Notes: generated by a model not told the origin, from the sequence alone. 64,000 nt of DNA from Jatrophihabitans sp. (GCA_036389035.1 DASVQQ010000010.1:62001-126000), one strand, 5' to 3'; counted from the first letter of the stretch, positions 51,043-59,312 are shown. A program made the numbers and translations.

Positions 51043-51204
51043 CTCTCCAGTATGGCCAGCTCTGGCCGTCTCAGATCTTGAGGCAATCTTGAGCGCAGGC
51101 TCCAGGTGAGATTAATGTGAGATTGGCAAGGTAATGAGTGGCCGAGACCTGCTTTCGGCCCGCCAGCGCGATCAGATCACCGGATGGGAAGGGACGAGGG
51201 CGCG

Positions 51205-51579
51205 ATGCGGATACGAACCGCTGCCGCAGTGCTTCTCGCCGCAACCCTATGGGCCGCGCCGTCGGTGGCCGAGGCCAGCTTCAACCAGCAGGCTGCCTCG
51301 GCCCAATCGGTAAGCACCGCGATGCTGCATCCGCCGACGAATCTGACCGGTTCGCGCCAGAACTGCAACCTCACGCTGACCTGGACTCCGACCGTGGATG
51401 CCAGGGCCACCGGTTATCAGTTGTTAAACGGGGCCAGCCTGCTGCAGACCATCACCCCGAAGACGGTCAGCACCCGGACGATCGCCCTCACCAAAAACGC
51501 GAACTACTCCCTGACGATGCGAACCGTGTACCTGAACTGGACCAGCAGTGCCACCTCGGCCGTGACCGCCAGGTGCTGA
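51205..51579 (+). CDS. secreted protein with SipW/TasA-like N-terminus and FN3-like domain
   Basis: A 124-residue exported protein. A signal peptide (MRIRTAAAVLLAATLWAA, then VAEASF) ends in the A-x-A-S-F wording that precedes cleavage in TasA/CalY-like proteins. The mature part has PPTNLTGSRQNCNLTLTWTP followed by ATGYQLLNGASLLQTITP, the shape of a single fibronectin type III-like beta sandwich with a terminal Cys pair. It begins the cluster that continues with a response regulator, a histidine kinase and, in the opposite direction, a SipW-like peptidase, a receiver protein and a TasA-like protein. It is a probable surface or matrix component. Confidence 0.65.
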   Translation: MRIRTAAAVLLAATLWAAPSVAEASFNQQAASAQSVSTAMLHPPTNLTGSRQNCNLTLTWTPTVDARATGYQLLNGASLLQTITPKTVSTRTIALTKNANYSLTMRTVYLNWTSSATSAVTARC

Positions 51580-51654
51580 ACGCCGGAACAGCTCGAGCCC
51601 TCGGTTCTGGCGTTTCACTGTGCTGGCACGGGGTCGGTCACCTACCGTAACTGT

Positions 51655-52371
51655 GTGCTGGTTGAGAGAGCGTGGTCCGCTGTCATCGTCGATGACGACG
51701 CCGACATCCGGGCCCTGATCGGGGAGCTGCTGCGGCAGTCCGGCTTCGAGGTCACCGAGGCGGCTACGGGCGCCGAGGGGATCGCCGCCGTCCGCGAGGT
51801 CGAGCCCGACGTGGTGACCCTGGACCTGAACCTGCCCGACCTCGACGGCATCGAGGTGTGCCGGCGGATCCGCGAGATCACCGACGCCTACGTGGTGATG
51901 CTGACGGCCCGCCCGGATGAGATCGACCGGTTGATGGGCCTGGAGATCGGCGCCGACGATTACCTCACCAAGCCGTTCAGCCCGCGCGAGCTGCGAGCCC
52001 GGATCGCGGCCATGCTGCGCCGGCCGCGGTCGGTCAGCGGGTCGGCGGCCGAGTCGGGTTCGCCCCACGAGACGGTGCGCCACGGCGGTCTGGAGATCGA
52101 CATCGAGGGACGGCTGGTGATGCTGGACGGGGTGGAACTGGACCTGACCCGGACCGAGTTCGACCTGCTGGCCACCCTGCTGTCAGGCCCCCGACGGGTC
52201 TGGCCCCGCGAGACGCTGCTTCGGACGGTGTGGGGCACCGAGTGGGTCAGTGACGGCCACCTGGTCGAGGTGCACATGGCCAACCTGCGCCGCAAGCTGG
52301 GCGACGACCCGCGCAGTGGCCGCTACATCCGGACGGTCCGCGGCGTCGGTTACCGGCTCGGCGTCGGATGA
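51655..52371 (+). CDS. OmpR/PhoB-family response regulator
   Basis: A 238-residue DNA-binding response regulator. The receiver domain (about 1-125) has the acidic pair in IVDDDADIRAL, the phospho-acceptor Asp in VTLDLNLPDLDG and the signalling Lys in YLTKPFSP. The winged-helix effector (about 140-235) has LDLTRTEFDLLATLL and VEVHMANLRRKLGDD, the recognition helix region, ending IRTVRGVGYRL. The GTG at 51655 starts the protein. Its stop overlaps the kinase ATG (ATGA), marking the cognate pair. It is likely to control the flanking secreted-protein genes. Confidence 0.94.
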   Translation: MLVERAWSAVIVDDDADIRALIGELLRQSGFEVTEAATGAEGIAAVREVEPDVVTLDLNLPDLDGIEVCRRIREITDAYVVMLTARPDEIDRLMGLEIGADDYLTKPFSPRELRARIAAMLRRPRSVSGSAAESGSPHETVRHGGLEIDIEGRLVMLDGVELDLTRTEFDLLATLLSGPRRVWPRETLLRTVWGTEWVSDGHLVEVHMANLRRKLGDDPRSGRYIRTVRGVGYRLGVG

Positions 52372-53606
52372 CGGCCGCCAGCCCGGTCACCGCGGCCGAT
52401 CGTGAACGGGACCGGATTGCCGCACTGCGCGAGTACGGCATCCTGGCCCGGCTGCCGGTCCAGCGGCTCAGCGTCGGCGACGAGGTGACGTTGGCCGGGT
52501 TCACCGAGCTGGCCGCCCAGGTCTGCGGTGTGCGCAGCGCGGTGCTCAACCTGATCGACGACCAGCACCAGTTCCAGCTCGCGGCCCACGGGTGCGAGCC
52601 GATGGTCACTGACCGTGCCGACTCGATGTGTGAGATCACCCTGCGCCTCGGCGACCAGCTGGTCGTGCCCGACACCAGCCAGGATGAGCGGTTCGCCACC
52701 AACCCATGGGTGACCGGCGAACTGGGCCGGGTCCGGTTCTACGCGGCCAGCCCGTTGCGCGCGCCCGGCGGCCACCTGGTGGGAACCATCTGCGTCTTCG
52801 ACACCGAGCCGAGAACGCTGGACGAGGGTCAGCGTGCCGCGCTGCGAACGCTGTCCGTCGGCGTGATCGACGTGCTCGAACTGCGTCGCCGCTCCGATCA
52901 GCTGCGCCAGACGGTGGCCGAGCTCGCGCGCTCGCACCGGCAGCTCGCCTCCTTCGCCAGCCAGCTCAGCCACAACCTCAAGACCCCGCTGACCGCGTCG
53001 CTGGGCTTCGGTGAGTTGCTGCAGGACCACCCGACGGTGCGCCAGGACCCGACGGCGCTGGACTATGTCAACCGGTCGGTGTCGGCGAGTCAGCGGATGA
53101 TGTCAGCCATCGACCAGCTGCTCAGCTATGCCAGCATGGGAGGCGCGCCACAGCGTGAGCCGACGCCGGTGCACGAGCTCGTCGAGCAGGTGCTGGCCGA
53201 CCTCGGGCCGGCGGCGGCCGACGCGGAGGTGCGCTGCGATCGGGCCACCGTGACCGCCGACCCGGTGCAGCTGCGGGTGCTGCTGCACAACCTGATCGAG
53301 AACGCGGTGACCTACCGCAACCCGGACGCCCGCTGCGAGGTGGCGGTGACCGTCGCGCCGACGCGCTGGGGAAGTGAGCTGAGGGTGGCCGACAACGGCC
53401 CGGGAATCCCCGCCGAGCAGCGTCCGGCGGTGCTGCGGCCGCTGGTGCGGCTGGAATCAGAGACCGCCGCCGGGTCAGGACTGGGCCTGGCCACCTGCGA
53501 GCGGATCGTGGCTGCCCACGGGGGCACGCTGTCGATCACCGACACCGCCGGCGGCGGCGCGACTGTCTGCGTCCGGCTGCCGGGTACCGGCGCGACTCAG
53601 AGCTGA
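52368..53606 (+). CDS. GAF-domain histidine kinase
   Basis: A soluble 412-residue sensor kinase without transmembrane segments, so it reads an intracellular signal. Order: GAF domain (about 25-165, starting FTELAAQVCGVRSAVLNLID), a helical linker, then HisKA with the phospho-acceptor in QLSHNLKTPLTASLGFGELL (His near residue 206), and HATPase_c with the N box HNLIENAVTY, DNGPGIP and GSGLGLATCERIVAAHGG. The H-box reads SHNLKTP rather than SHELRTP, a variant seen in this kinase group. It is coupled to the regulator gene and its 3' end overlaps the SipW-like gene by ten bases tail to tail. Confidence 0.92.
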   Translation: MTAASPVTAADRERDRIAALREYGILARLPVQRLSVGDEVTLAGFTELAAQVCGVRSAVLNLIDDQHQFQLAAHGCEPMVTDRADSMCEITLRLGDQLVVPDTSQDERFATNPWVTGELGRVRFYAASPLRAPGGHLVGTICVFDTEPRTLDEGQRAALRTLSVGVIDVLELRRRSDQLRQTVAELARSHRQLASFASQLSHNLKTPLTASLGFGELLQDHPTVRQDPTALDYVNRSVSASQRMMSAIDQLLSYASMGGAPQREPTPVHELVEQVLADLGPAAADAEVRCDRATVTADPVQLRVLLHNLIENAVTYRNPDARCEVAVTVAPTRWGSELRVADNGPGIPAEQRPAVLRPLVRLESETAAGSGLGLATCERIVAAHGGTLSITDTAGGGATVCVRLPGTGATQS

Positions 53607-54250
53607 GCGCCCGAGTTCACGGCGGGCGCGGCCCGCTCTGTCTTCTCGGTTGGGTCGGCCTGCTCGGTTGGGTCAGCCTGCTCGGTTGGGTCGGCCTGAT
53701 CGGCCTGGTCGGCCTGGTCGGCCTGGTCGGCCTGCTCGGTCGGTTTGGCCGGCCGCCAGATGCCCAGCAACAGCCAGCACACCACCAGCAGTGGCACCGC
53801 CGCGGTGAGCAGGGTCTGCATCATCGGGGTACGCAGCGCGCGGATCGCGGTGCCCGCCTTGGGCACCACGGCGCGGACCTGCCAGACGGTCTCACCGGTC
53901 AAGGTGGCCACCCACGGGTCGGCGGCGGTGTTGGCGTCGCCCTTGGTACGGACGTTGACGATTCCCGGCCCCGGGCGCTGAACCTCGATCACCCGGTGGC
54001 TGAGGACCCGGTGGTCATCGACGGGAATGTGATAGGTCAGCACCTGACCGACCCGCACGTCGTCCAGCGCCAGCGGGGTGTCGATGATGACGTCACCGGA
54101 GCGGATGGCAGGCGACATGCTGGAGGTGAGCATGGTCGCGGTGCGGTAGTTCAGCAGGCGTGGGCCGAGGGTGACCGACAGCAGCAGGAGCACGGTCAAG
54201 CCGAGCAGCAGGGTGCTCAGCAGCCGAGCGGTCCGCCGCAGCAATTTCAT
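53597..54250 (-). CDS. sipW: SipW-like signal peptidase I
   Basis: A 217-residue membrane signal peptidase of the ER/archaeal (S26B) type, with Ser/His in place of the bacterial Ser/Lys dyad: serine in LTSSMSPAIRSGD (Ser44) and histidine in VLSHRVIEV (His85). There is a transmembrane helix at about 10-30 and another near 150-165. Such enzymes process TasA/CalY-family matrix proteins, and one lies 500 bp away. The C-terminal 45 residues are an unusual repeat tail (QADQADQADQAD, then PTEQADPTEQ), from tandem 9- and 18-bp DNA repeats at 53640-53740. Its ATG overlaps the stop of the receiver protein upstream. Confidence 0.88.
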   Translation of the reverse strand: MKLLRRTARLLSTLLLGLTVLLLLSVTLGPRLLNYRTATMLTSSMSPAIRSGDVIIDTPLALDDVRVGQVLTYHIPVDDHRVLSHRVIEVQRPGPGIVNVRTKGDANTAADPWVATLTGETVWQVRAVVPKAGTAIRALRTPMMQTLLTAAVPLLVVCWLLLGIWRPAKPTEQADQADQADQADQADPTEQADPTEQADPTEKTERAAPAVNSGAQL

Positions 54251-54636
54251 GCCAGCGCCCCGAGCAGGGACCGGACCCGTTCGAGCAGTACGGCCGGCCG
54301 GATCGGTTTGGTGAGGTAGTCATCGGCGCCGGCCTGCAAGCCGGCTTCACGGTCCTGCTCGGTGGACAGCGCGCTGATCAGCAGCACGACCGTCGCGGCC
54401 GTCCGGGGTTGGGACTTGAGCGCCCGGCAGACGTCCAGCCCGGACAGGCCCGGCATCGAGACGTCAGAGATCACCAGATCCGGCACCAGCTCATCGGCCT
54501 GATCCAGCGCCTGCTGGCCGGAGCTGGCGACCCGCGGTTGGTAGCCGGCCCGGTGCAGCGTGGCCGAGAACAACGCCCTGATGTCGTCGTCATCCTCAAC
54601 CACCAGAAGGCGGGCCGGACGCTCGGTGAGGGTCAT
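54247..54636 (-). CDS. CheY-like single-domain receiver coupled to sipW
   Basis: A 129-residue stand-alone response-regulator receiver: acidic pocket in LLVVEDDDDIRAL, phospho-acceptor Asp in DLVISDVSMPGLSG, Ser in VLLISALS and Lys in YLTKPIRP. There is no output domain. Its stop overlaps the sipW start as ATGA, so the receiver and the peptidase are made together. This is unusual for a peptidase gene and suggests that processing of the secreted proteins is phospho-regulated, perhaps by the GAF kinase. The link is inferred from gene order. Confidence 0.9.
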   Translation of the reverse strand: MTLTERPARLLVVEDDDDIRALFSATLHRAGYQPRVASSGQQALDQADELVPDLVISDVSMPGLSGLDVCRALKSQPRTAATVVLLISALSTEQDREAGLQAGADDYLTKPIRPAVLLERVRSLLGALA

Positions 54637-54729
54637 GGCGGGCTTCCTTCCGGGTGCTGCAGGGCGATTGGGCTGTGGAGCCTGTCGAGCTGGGAACCGC
54701 GTGCTGTGGAGCTGCAGTGCTGTGAAACA

Positions 54730-54766
54730 GGGCTGATCCCGGGGCGGACGACACCGGGACCAGCCC
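54730..54766 (-). terminator. terminator downstream of the TasA-like gene
   Basis: On the minus strand GGGCTGGTCCCGG pairs with CCGGGATCAGCCC around an 11-base loop; the single G-T opposition is a G-U wobble in RNA, giving a 13-bp stem. It begins about a dozen bases beyond the stop of the TasA-like gene, and TGTTTCACAGC follows. It separates that gene from the receiver-sipW pair. Confidence 0.65.
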
Positions 54767-54777
54767 GCTTCGGGCGG

Positions 54778-55401
54778 CTACTGGCTGGCGGCCGCGCGCT
54801 GGGTGCCGGTGAAGGTGAAGTTGAGCACCGACGCCTGGTTCTGGAAGGTGTTGTCGGCGGCGGCCGGGAAGGTCATGGTCACCACCAGGTTGTCGGTGTT
54901 GTTCGCCGCCAGCGCCGTCATGTTGGTCAGCGCCATGCTGGCGCCGATCACCGCGCGGGTGGTCAGCACCGACCGGGTGGTGCCCGAGCAGGTGTAGACG
55001 TAGGCCGGCGCGGTGCCGGTCTCGGTCCAGGGGGTGGAGCAGGCGTCGATCTTGAGCTGCAGGCCCAGGGTCGGGTCGGTGTCGAGCTTGGAGCTGGTGG
55101 TGGCGTTGGTGGTCAGCGTGATGCTGGACAGCGCCTGGTTGCCGGCGGCGTTGGTCAGGGTCGCGGCGCGCTGCACCGTGTCACCGGGCACCAGGCCGGT
55201 GGCGGCGACGCTGAACCGGTTGGCCGCGGTGTTGGCGGTTCCGAGCGCGATCGAGACCGTGCCGGAGCTGACGCTGGCGGAGGCGGAGGTGGAGGAGGTG
55301 AACGAGCCGAAGGTGCCCAAGCCCGCTGCTGCCGCCGCGGTGCCGAGCAGTGCGGCCGAAACGAGAACCTTGCTGCGGACCGTCGTGAGGTGAAGCGACA
55401 T
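54778..55401 (-). CDS. TasA/CalY (camelysin)-like secreted protein
   Basis: A 207-residue exported protein with a SipW-dependent type signal peptide: VSAALLGTAAAAAGLGTFGS followed by FTSSTSAS, the G-T-F-x-S-F wording that precedes cleavage in TasA/CalY proteins. The mature beta-rich body (FSVAATGLVPGDTVQRAATL to FTFTGTQRAAASQ) has the N-terminal repeat-like Ala/Ser/Thr pattern of the family, with two cysteines (DACSTP and YTCSGTT). TasA-type proteins polymerise into biofilm fibres. GGGAG lies eight bases before the ATG, and a strong terminator follows the stop. The SipW-like peptidase is its likely processing enzyme. Confidence 0.82.
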   Translation of the reverse strand: MSLHLTTVRSKVLVSAALLGTAAAAAGLGTFGSFTSSTSASASVSSGTVSIALGTANTAANRFSVAATGLVPGDTVQRAATLTNAAGNQALSSITLTTNATTSSKLDTDPTLGLQLKIDACSTPWTETGTAPAYVYTCSGTTRSVLTTRAVIGASMALTNMTALAANNTDNLVVTMTFPAAADNTFQNQASVLNFTFTGTQRAAASQ

Positions 55402-55564
55402 CGGGGGTCTCCCTGGTTGGTCCGGTCGGGGGTGGACCGGGTTGTGGACTGGTAACGAGAACTGTGCCGATGTTTGTTCTGCGTTAGGTTATGGCGAAGA
55501 TCAATGTTCGCCACCAGAAGTCTCAAGACCCGGTCAAGGCTCTGCCTTCGCTAGGGTGACAAGC

Positions 55565-55843
55565 ATGAGTGAACAGCCCGAACCCACCAGCGACTCCGGC
55601 GATCAGAGCAACGGTGACACCATCGGGGCCAGCAGCCCCGGAGCTGCCGGCACCACAGCCAAGGACCCGAGTGACTGGGTCACCGGTGACGAGCCGATGA
55701 CCGGCGCCCAGCGCAGCTACCTCGACACGCTGGCGCGCGAGGCCGGCGAGCAGTTGCCGGCCGACCTCACCAAGGCGCAGGCATCCGAGCACATCGACCG
55801 GCTGCAGGCCCAGACCGGACGGGGCAGCGCGGGCTCGTCCTGA
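55565..55843 (+). CDS. DUF3072 domain protein
   Basis: A 92-residue protein. Its C-terminal half matches DUF3072: DPSDWVTGDEPMTGAQRSYL then DTLAREAGEQLPADLTKAQAS then EHIDRLQAQTGRG. The N-terminal ~45 residues are disordered and Ser/Gly/Glu-rich. The conserved part resembles a small helical domain also found fused to DNA-binding proteins; function is unknown. The ATG at 55565 follows the sequence TGACAAGC. Directly after its TGA the DNA has three 9-bp repeats that reach the stop of the opposite gene. Confidence 0.8.
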   Translation: MSEQPEPTSDSGDQSNGDTIGASSPGAAGTTAKDPSDWVTGDEPMTGAQRSYLDTLAREAGEQLPADLTKAQASEHIDRLQAQTGRGSAGSS

Positions 55844-55845
55844 GT

Positions 55846-55872
55846 GTCCTGCGCGTCATGCGCGTCCTGCGC
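55846..55872. repeat. three 9-bp units between convergent stops
   Basis: GTCCTGCGC, GTCATGCGC and GTCCTGCGC occupy 55846-55854, 55855-55863 and 55864-55872. They fill nearly the whole gap between the DUF3072 stop (55841-55843) and the convergent membrane gene's stop (55872-55874). Confidence 0.75.
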
Positions 55873-56984
55873 TAAGCCTCCGGGCGCAGCGACTTCGACG
55901 GCCGCTGCACCGCTGCCCGGGTGATCAGCTCGGCTTCTGAGACTGCCAGCAGGTCGGCCGAGGTCTGACCGTCTCTGGGCTTGGCCGCGACCGCCACCAG
56001 CGCCGAGATGTTCTGCTGGTGCAGGGCGGCCCGCATTCGGGTGGCCAGGGCCTCGGCGTTGGCGCCAGGGCAGTCCGCCAGGAGAATCGCCAGGCCGGAC
56101 TTGCCCATCGCGCCGATCGCGTCGCAGCCGACCTGCATCCGGGCCACCAGGCTGACCGCGGCCGGGTCGGTGGTGTCGATCCGCATGATCGCCGTGACCG
56201 GGCAGGCGGCGACCACTTCTCTGGCCACCGTCAGCCAGGCGGCTTCGGTCATCGGGCGGATCGTCGGGTCATCGGTGACCCGCAGGTCCGACTGCACAGC
56301 CCAGCGCTGGATCACGATCGCCGCCGGCAGTGAGAGCCAGGCCAGCGGGATTCCCAAGGTGATCATCTGCACCTGGGCCGTCGCCAGGGCGATCGTCAGG
56401 ACCTCGAGCTTGTGGCTCTCGGCTTGGAGCAGCAGGCTCAGCGCTTGATACTGCCCCGCCGACACCATCGCCAATGCCACGGCGGCCACTCCGACCAGCA
56501 TGTATCCGAGGGCGGCAAGGGCGAGGGCAAGCGGCTCCGGCAGGTCGAGCGCCATGCAGCTGTGCGCCGCGGTGGCGGCCAGGATCGCGCCGGCGGTGCT
56601 GTAGACGTACCGGTAGGGCGTCGCCTGGCCGGCGATGTTTCGAGCCGGCCACTCAGCGATCGCGGCGACTGTGATGACCGCGGCCGCGAGTGTCAGGGGA
56701 AGCAGGACTGCTGCCGCGAACGCCCAGGTGGCAAGCAGGTTCGGGCACAGGGTCGGCAACTTCTCTTGCCTTAAGGCCCGCCTGGCTCGCTCCCACCCGA
56801 CGGTGAAGCGTGAGTACACGATGCTGAGCGACGCGAGCAGGGCCGCGGTGCCGAGATCGGACTGCTGAATGGAGCCGGGCGAGGCGAGCGCGAGGCACAC
56901 GGCCGAGAGATCGACGGCGAGAATCACGATTATCGCGAACCGCGATGTCCGCCATAGCGACCATGCAGATACCGCTCTCAACAT
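55872..56984 (-). CDS. membrane protein with degenerate GGDEF domain
   Basis: A 370-residue paralogue of the GGEEF protein at 19897-21213. The N-terminal half has seven or eight hydrophobic helices, with matching wording after the second helix (LSIVYSRFTVGWERARRAL here, LSIAYSEITYRMQRMRRYL there). The C-terminal half aligns with a GGDEF fold (TAIMRIDTTDPAAVSLVARM, then CDAIGAMGKSGLAILLADC, then EALATRMRAAL), but the active-site GGEEF has become GKSGL and the metal-binding Asp motif is gone. It cannot be a cyclase; it may bind GTP or c-di-GMP or act only as a sensor. ATG 56984 is favoured over the frame's far upstream start. Confidence 0.72.
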   Translation of the reverse strand: MLRAVSAWSLWRTSRFAIIVILAVDLSAVCLALASPGSIQQSDLGTAALLASLSIVYSRFTVGWERARRALRQEKLPTLCPNLLATWAFAAAVLLPLTLAAAVITVAAIAEWPARNIAGQATPYRYVYSTAGAILAATAAHSCMALDLPEPLALALAALGYMLVGVAAVALAMVSAGQYQALSLLLQAESHKLEVLTIALATAQVQMITLGIPLAWLSLPAAIVIQRWAVQSDLRVTDDPTIRPMTEAAWLTVAREVVAACPVTAIMRIDTTDPAAVSLVARMQVGCDAIGAMGKSGLAILLADCPGANAEALATRMRAALHQQNISALVAVAAKPRDGQTSADLLAVSEAELITRAAVQRPSKSLRPEA

Positions 56985-57539
56985 GACCCTTCTTTCGCCT
57001 AAACCCGACCGCGAACGTGCGAACCACCGGGATGACGACCATGCAAGAAGGTCTAACCGTGACACGCCGTGGTGACAGACAGTACATAACGAACTTCTTG
57101 CTGTCACGCCGAAAGTGCCGTGAGCTGACGCTAGATGCTAGCGGCCATTCCATGGAACTTCCATCGGCAAACCAATAGCCATAAACCTTTCGTTGTAGAC
57201 AGTTCGGTCGATGGTGGTGTTACCGCTGCCTTTCGGTAGCTGGAGTCGCTCCATCCGCTCTACGCCTAGCGCAGCGTACCAAACTGTCTAGAAAACTCCG
57301 CGATATATAGCGGCAATCTAGACGTTAGCTAGGGGGTGCTAACGCGCGGGAAGTCGCTAATGCAGCTAACCTCAAGATCGGCATCTGGCAATGGAACAGA
57401 CTCGACTTAGTGAATGCGAAATGTTCGCGCCAAGGGGGTGACAATGATGCGTAACTACGAATGGGTCTGATGAGTGTCTAATTTGCCTTGATGACAGACT
57501 TCGATTCGAATGTCTACTAGAGGCAGGGGGAGCCGGGGT

Positions 57540-57752
57540 TGCTGAATGGCAATTCCGGCACCCCGAAACACGTTGGATGAGGGGCCCCACGTCATCCAAC
57601 CGTGCGGTGGCGGCTGGAAGCGCGAAGCGGTGATCCGCCGCCTTCGACTGGTGGATGCTGGTCTTCTTCGACTCCGAAGGCTTGCCCGGCACCTTGACCA
57701 GGAACTGAGTCAGCGACGAGGCCGAGAGCCCGGTGTCTGACCAGGAATGCTC
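57540..57752 (-). pseudogene. coding-like fragment of unknown family
   Basis: On the minus strand one frame reads EHSWSDTGLSASSLTQFLVK then VPGKPSESKKTSIHQSKAAD then HRFALPAATARLDDVGP and on to about 57540. About four fifths of its codons end in G or C, unlike the AT-rich DNA around it. It has no start codon context, no ribosome-binding site and no continuation on either side. It looks like a surviving piece of a lost gene; I do not recognise the protein. Confidence 0.3.
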
Positions 57753-58035
57753 CTGCCTTCTCGCGGAACAAGATATGTAGTCAGGATGCAGCCCGTTCTG
57801 CCGGCCGTTTACCGGGCCTCTTGCAAGGTATTTGTGACGGCAACGGAAATCGCACGGTGGCTCACCCGCGGTAACTATTGTGTGTCGTTTTCAAGTATTG
57901 CGCGCGACTGCTGGTCCGAACTCGTCGGCATTGCACTGAGTGAGTGGAAAGAATCCTTTCGATTAACAAGCCCGGAGCAGTATTAGCACGACTCGCTCAC
58001 CCGAAAATCCCTGCCGCCGCAGCTGCGGACCAAGG

Positions 58036-58100
58036 CCAGCTCCTACCCCGGACCGGGCCAGCTCCTACCCCGGACCGGGCCAGTTCATACCCCGACCAGG
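58036..58100. repeat. three 22-bp tandem units
   Basis: Units 58036-58057 and 58058-58079 are identical (begin CCAGCTCCTACCCC, end GGACCGGG); the third, 58080-58100, is 21 bp with a few changes. They lie about 90 bp upstream of the next gene's start codon. Confidence 0.85.
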
Positions 58101-58186
58101 CGGCTCACACCCGGCCCTGGCGGCGTGCCAGGCAGCTCGGCGCTCGACGGCGTGACATCATGCACCCTGATCGAGGAGGTCCCGCC

Positions 58187-58810
58187 GTGGCCGAGAGCAT
58201 CTGGCCGACGATCCATGCCGAGCGTCGGGCGCTGGCCGACGACCTGGCTGAGCTGAGCCCGCAGCAGTGGCAGACGCCCTCGCTCTCGGCCGCCTGGAGC
58301 GTCCATGACGTGCTGGCCCATCTGGTGGCGGCGGCCAAGATGACTCCGCTGAAGTTCATCCCCGGATTGACAGGCGCCGGGTTCGACTTTCACAAGTACA
58401 TGGCAAGACTGGTGGCGCTGGAAGGCTCCGGAGGTCCGCAGGCAACGCTGGAAACCTTCCGGGCGGTCCAGCTGCGCGAGACCTCCCCGCCGGCGCCGGC
58501 CACCACCTGGCTCGGCGAGGCGTTCGTGCACGGCGAGGACATCCGCCGCCCGCTCGGCATCACCCACTCCTATCCGCTGCCGCAAGTGACCCGGGTGATC
58601 ACCTATTACTCCAAGCTCAACGCGCTGCTCGGCGCGAAGCGGCGGATCGCCGGCCTCACCCTGCAAGCCAGTGACACCGACTTCTCGCTCGGGTCCGGGC
58701 CGGTGGTGCAGGGCCGGGCGATCTCGCTGCTGATGGCCACCGCCGGCCGACGGTCAGTCCTGGACGAGCTTTCCGGCCCCGGCGTGCAGGTGCTGGCCGA
58801 ACGCCCGTGA
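58187..58810 (+). CDS. TIGR03083/mycothiol-dependent maleylpyruvate isomerase family protein
   Basis: A 207-residue DinB-like four-helix protein. The metal-binding triad is visible as His in HDVLAHLVAAAK, and Glu and His/Asp in FVHGEDIRRPLG, with the N-terminal ERRALADDLAELSPQQW typical of the TIGR03083 family. Family members use mycothiol as cofactor, but many have unknown substrates. GTG 58187 was chosen for its AGGAGG seven bases upstream; an ATG at 58160 and the longer frame from 57944 lack conservation. The 22-bp repeat lies just upstream. Confidence 0.82.
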   Translation: MAESIWPTIHAERRALADDLAELSPQQWQTPSLSAAWSVHDVLAHLVAAAKMTPLKFIPGLTGAGFDFHKYMARLVALEGSGGPQATLETFRAVQLRETSPPAPATTWLGEAFVHGEDIRRPLGITHSYPLPQVTRVITYYSKLNALLGAKRRIAGLTLQASDTDFSLGSGPVVQGRAISLLMATAGRRSVLDELSGPGVQVLAERP

Positions 58811-58886
58811 CATCGGCGGCCTGACCGCGCCCACATCCGACACCTGCCGTGCCGGCTAGACCGGTGTCGCGAAAGCTTGGCGCCGT

Positions 58887-59312
58887 TCAGGGCTCCACTA
58901 TCACCAGCGGGATCTCACGGTTGGTGCGCTTCTGATAATCGCCGTAGCTCTTGAACTGCTTGACGGCGATCGGCCAGAGTCTGACGCGTTCTTCCGGGGT
59001 GGCGATCCGGGCGCGCATCTGCTGTTTGGGCCGGCCCACCACCTGGACTTCCACCGCCGGATTGTCGCGCAGGTTGAGAAACCACGCGGGATGGTTGTCA
59101 TCGCCCCCGCGGGAGGCGACAAGCACATAGGCGTCGCCCTCTTGCACCGGCGCGGTGAGCATGACCGAGCGCGGCTTGCCGCTCTTGCGCCCGATGGTGG
59201 TCAGTTCCAGAGCTTGCATTCCACTGAGGCGCGCCCCCACCCGGTTACCGGTCAGCTTCAGCGCGACCCGGTGCACGGCATTCATGGTCTTAAATAAACG
59301 ATCGCTGGGCAT
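58887..59312 (-). CDS. deazaflavin (F420)-dependent nitroreductase family protein
   Basis: A 141-residue split-barrel protein of the Ddn/FDOR family, which uses reduced F420 to reduce quinones or nitro compounds. Conserved stretches are LELTTIGRKSGKPRSVMLT, YVLVASRGGDDNHPAWFLNL and NPAVEVQVVGRPKQQMRA, with the F420 phosphate-binding Arg/Lys pattern and the C-terminal RTNREIPLVIVEP. Its presence indicates an F420-producing actinobacterium. It converges on the preceding gene and is followed by a divergently oriented methyltransferase. Confidence 0.9.
   Translation of the reverse strand: MPSDRLFKTMNAVHRVALKLTGNRVGARLSGMQALELTTIGRKSGKPRSVMLTAPVQEGDAYVLVASRGGDDNHPAWFLNLRDNPAVEVQVVGRPKQQMRARIATPEERVRLWPIAVKQFKSYGDYQKRTNREIPLVIVEP

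Larger units (their letters stand above)
56985..58186. other. 1.2-kb poorly coding, AT-richer region
   Basis: No complete gene. It is visibly more AT-rich than the flanks (for example ATATATAG near 57301 and runs of TAGATG, GTTAGC). It contains GTTAGC facing GCTAAC near 57325-57345, CCGC facing GCGG near 57298-57313, a gene-like fragment on the minus strand (57540-57752) and a 22-bp tandem repeat (58036-58100). Short ORFs on both strands lack family similarity. It may be the regulatory region of the neighbouring genes plus decayed DNA. Confidence 0.45.

Noticed and set aside
57747..57986. 79-residue plus-strand frame (MLLPSRGTRYVV...)
   Set aside because: No ribosome-binding site, AT-rich codon usage unlike the genome and no recognisable domain.
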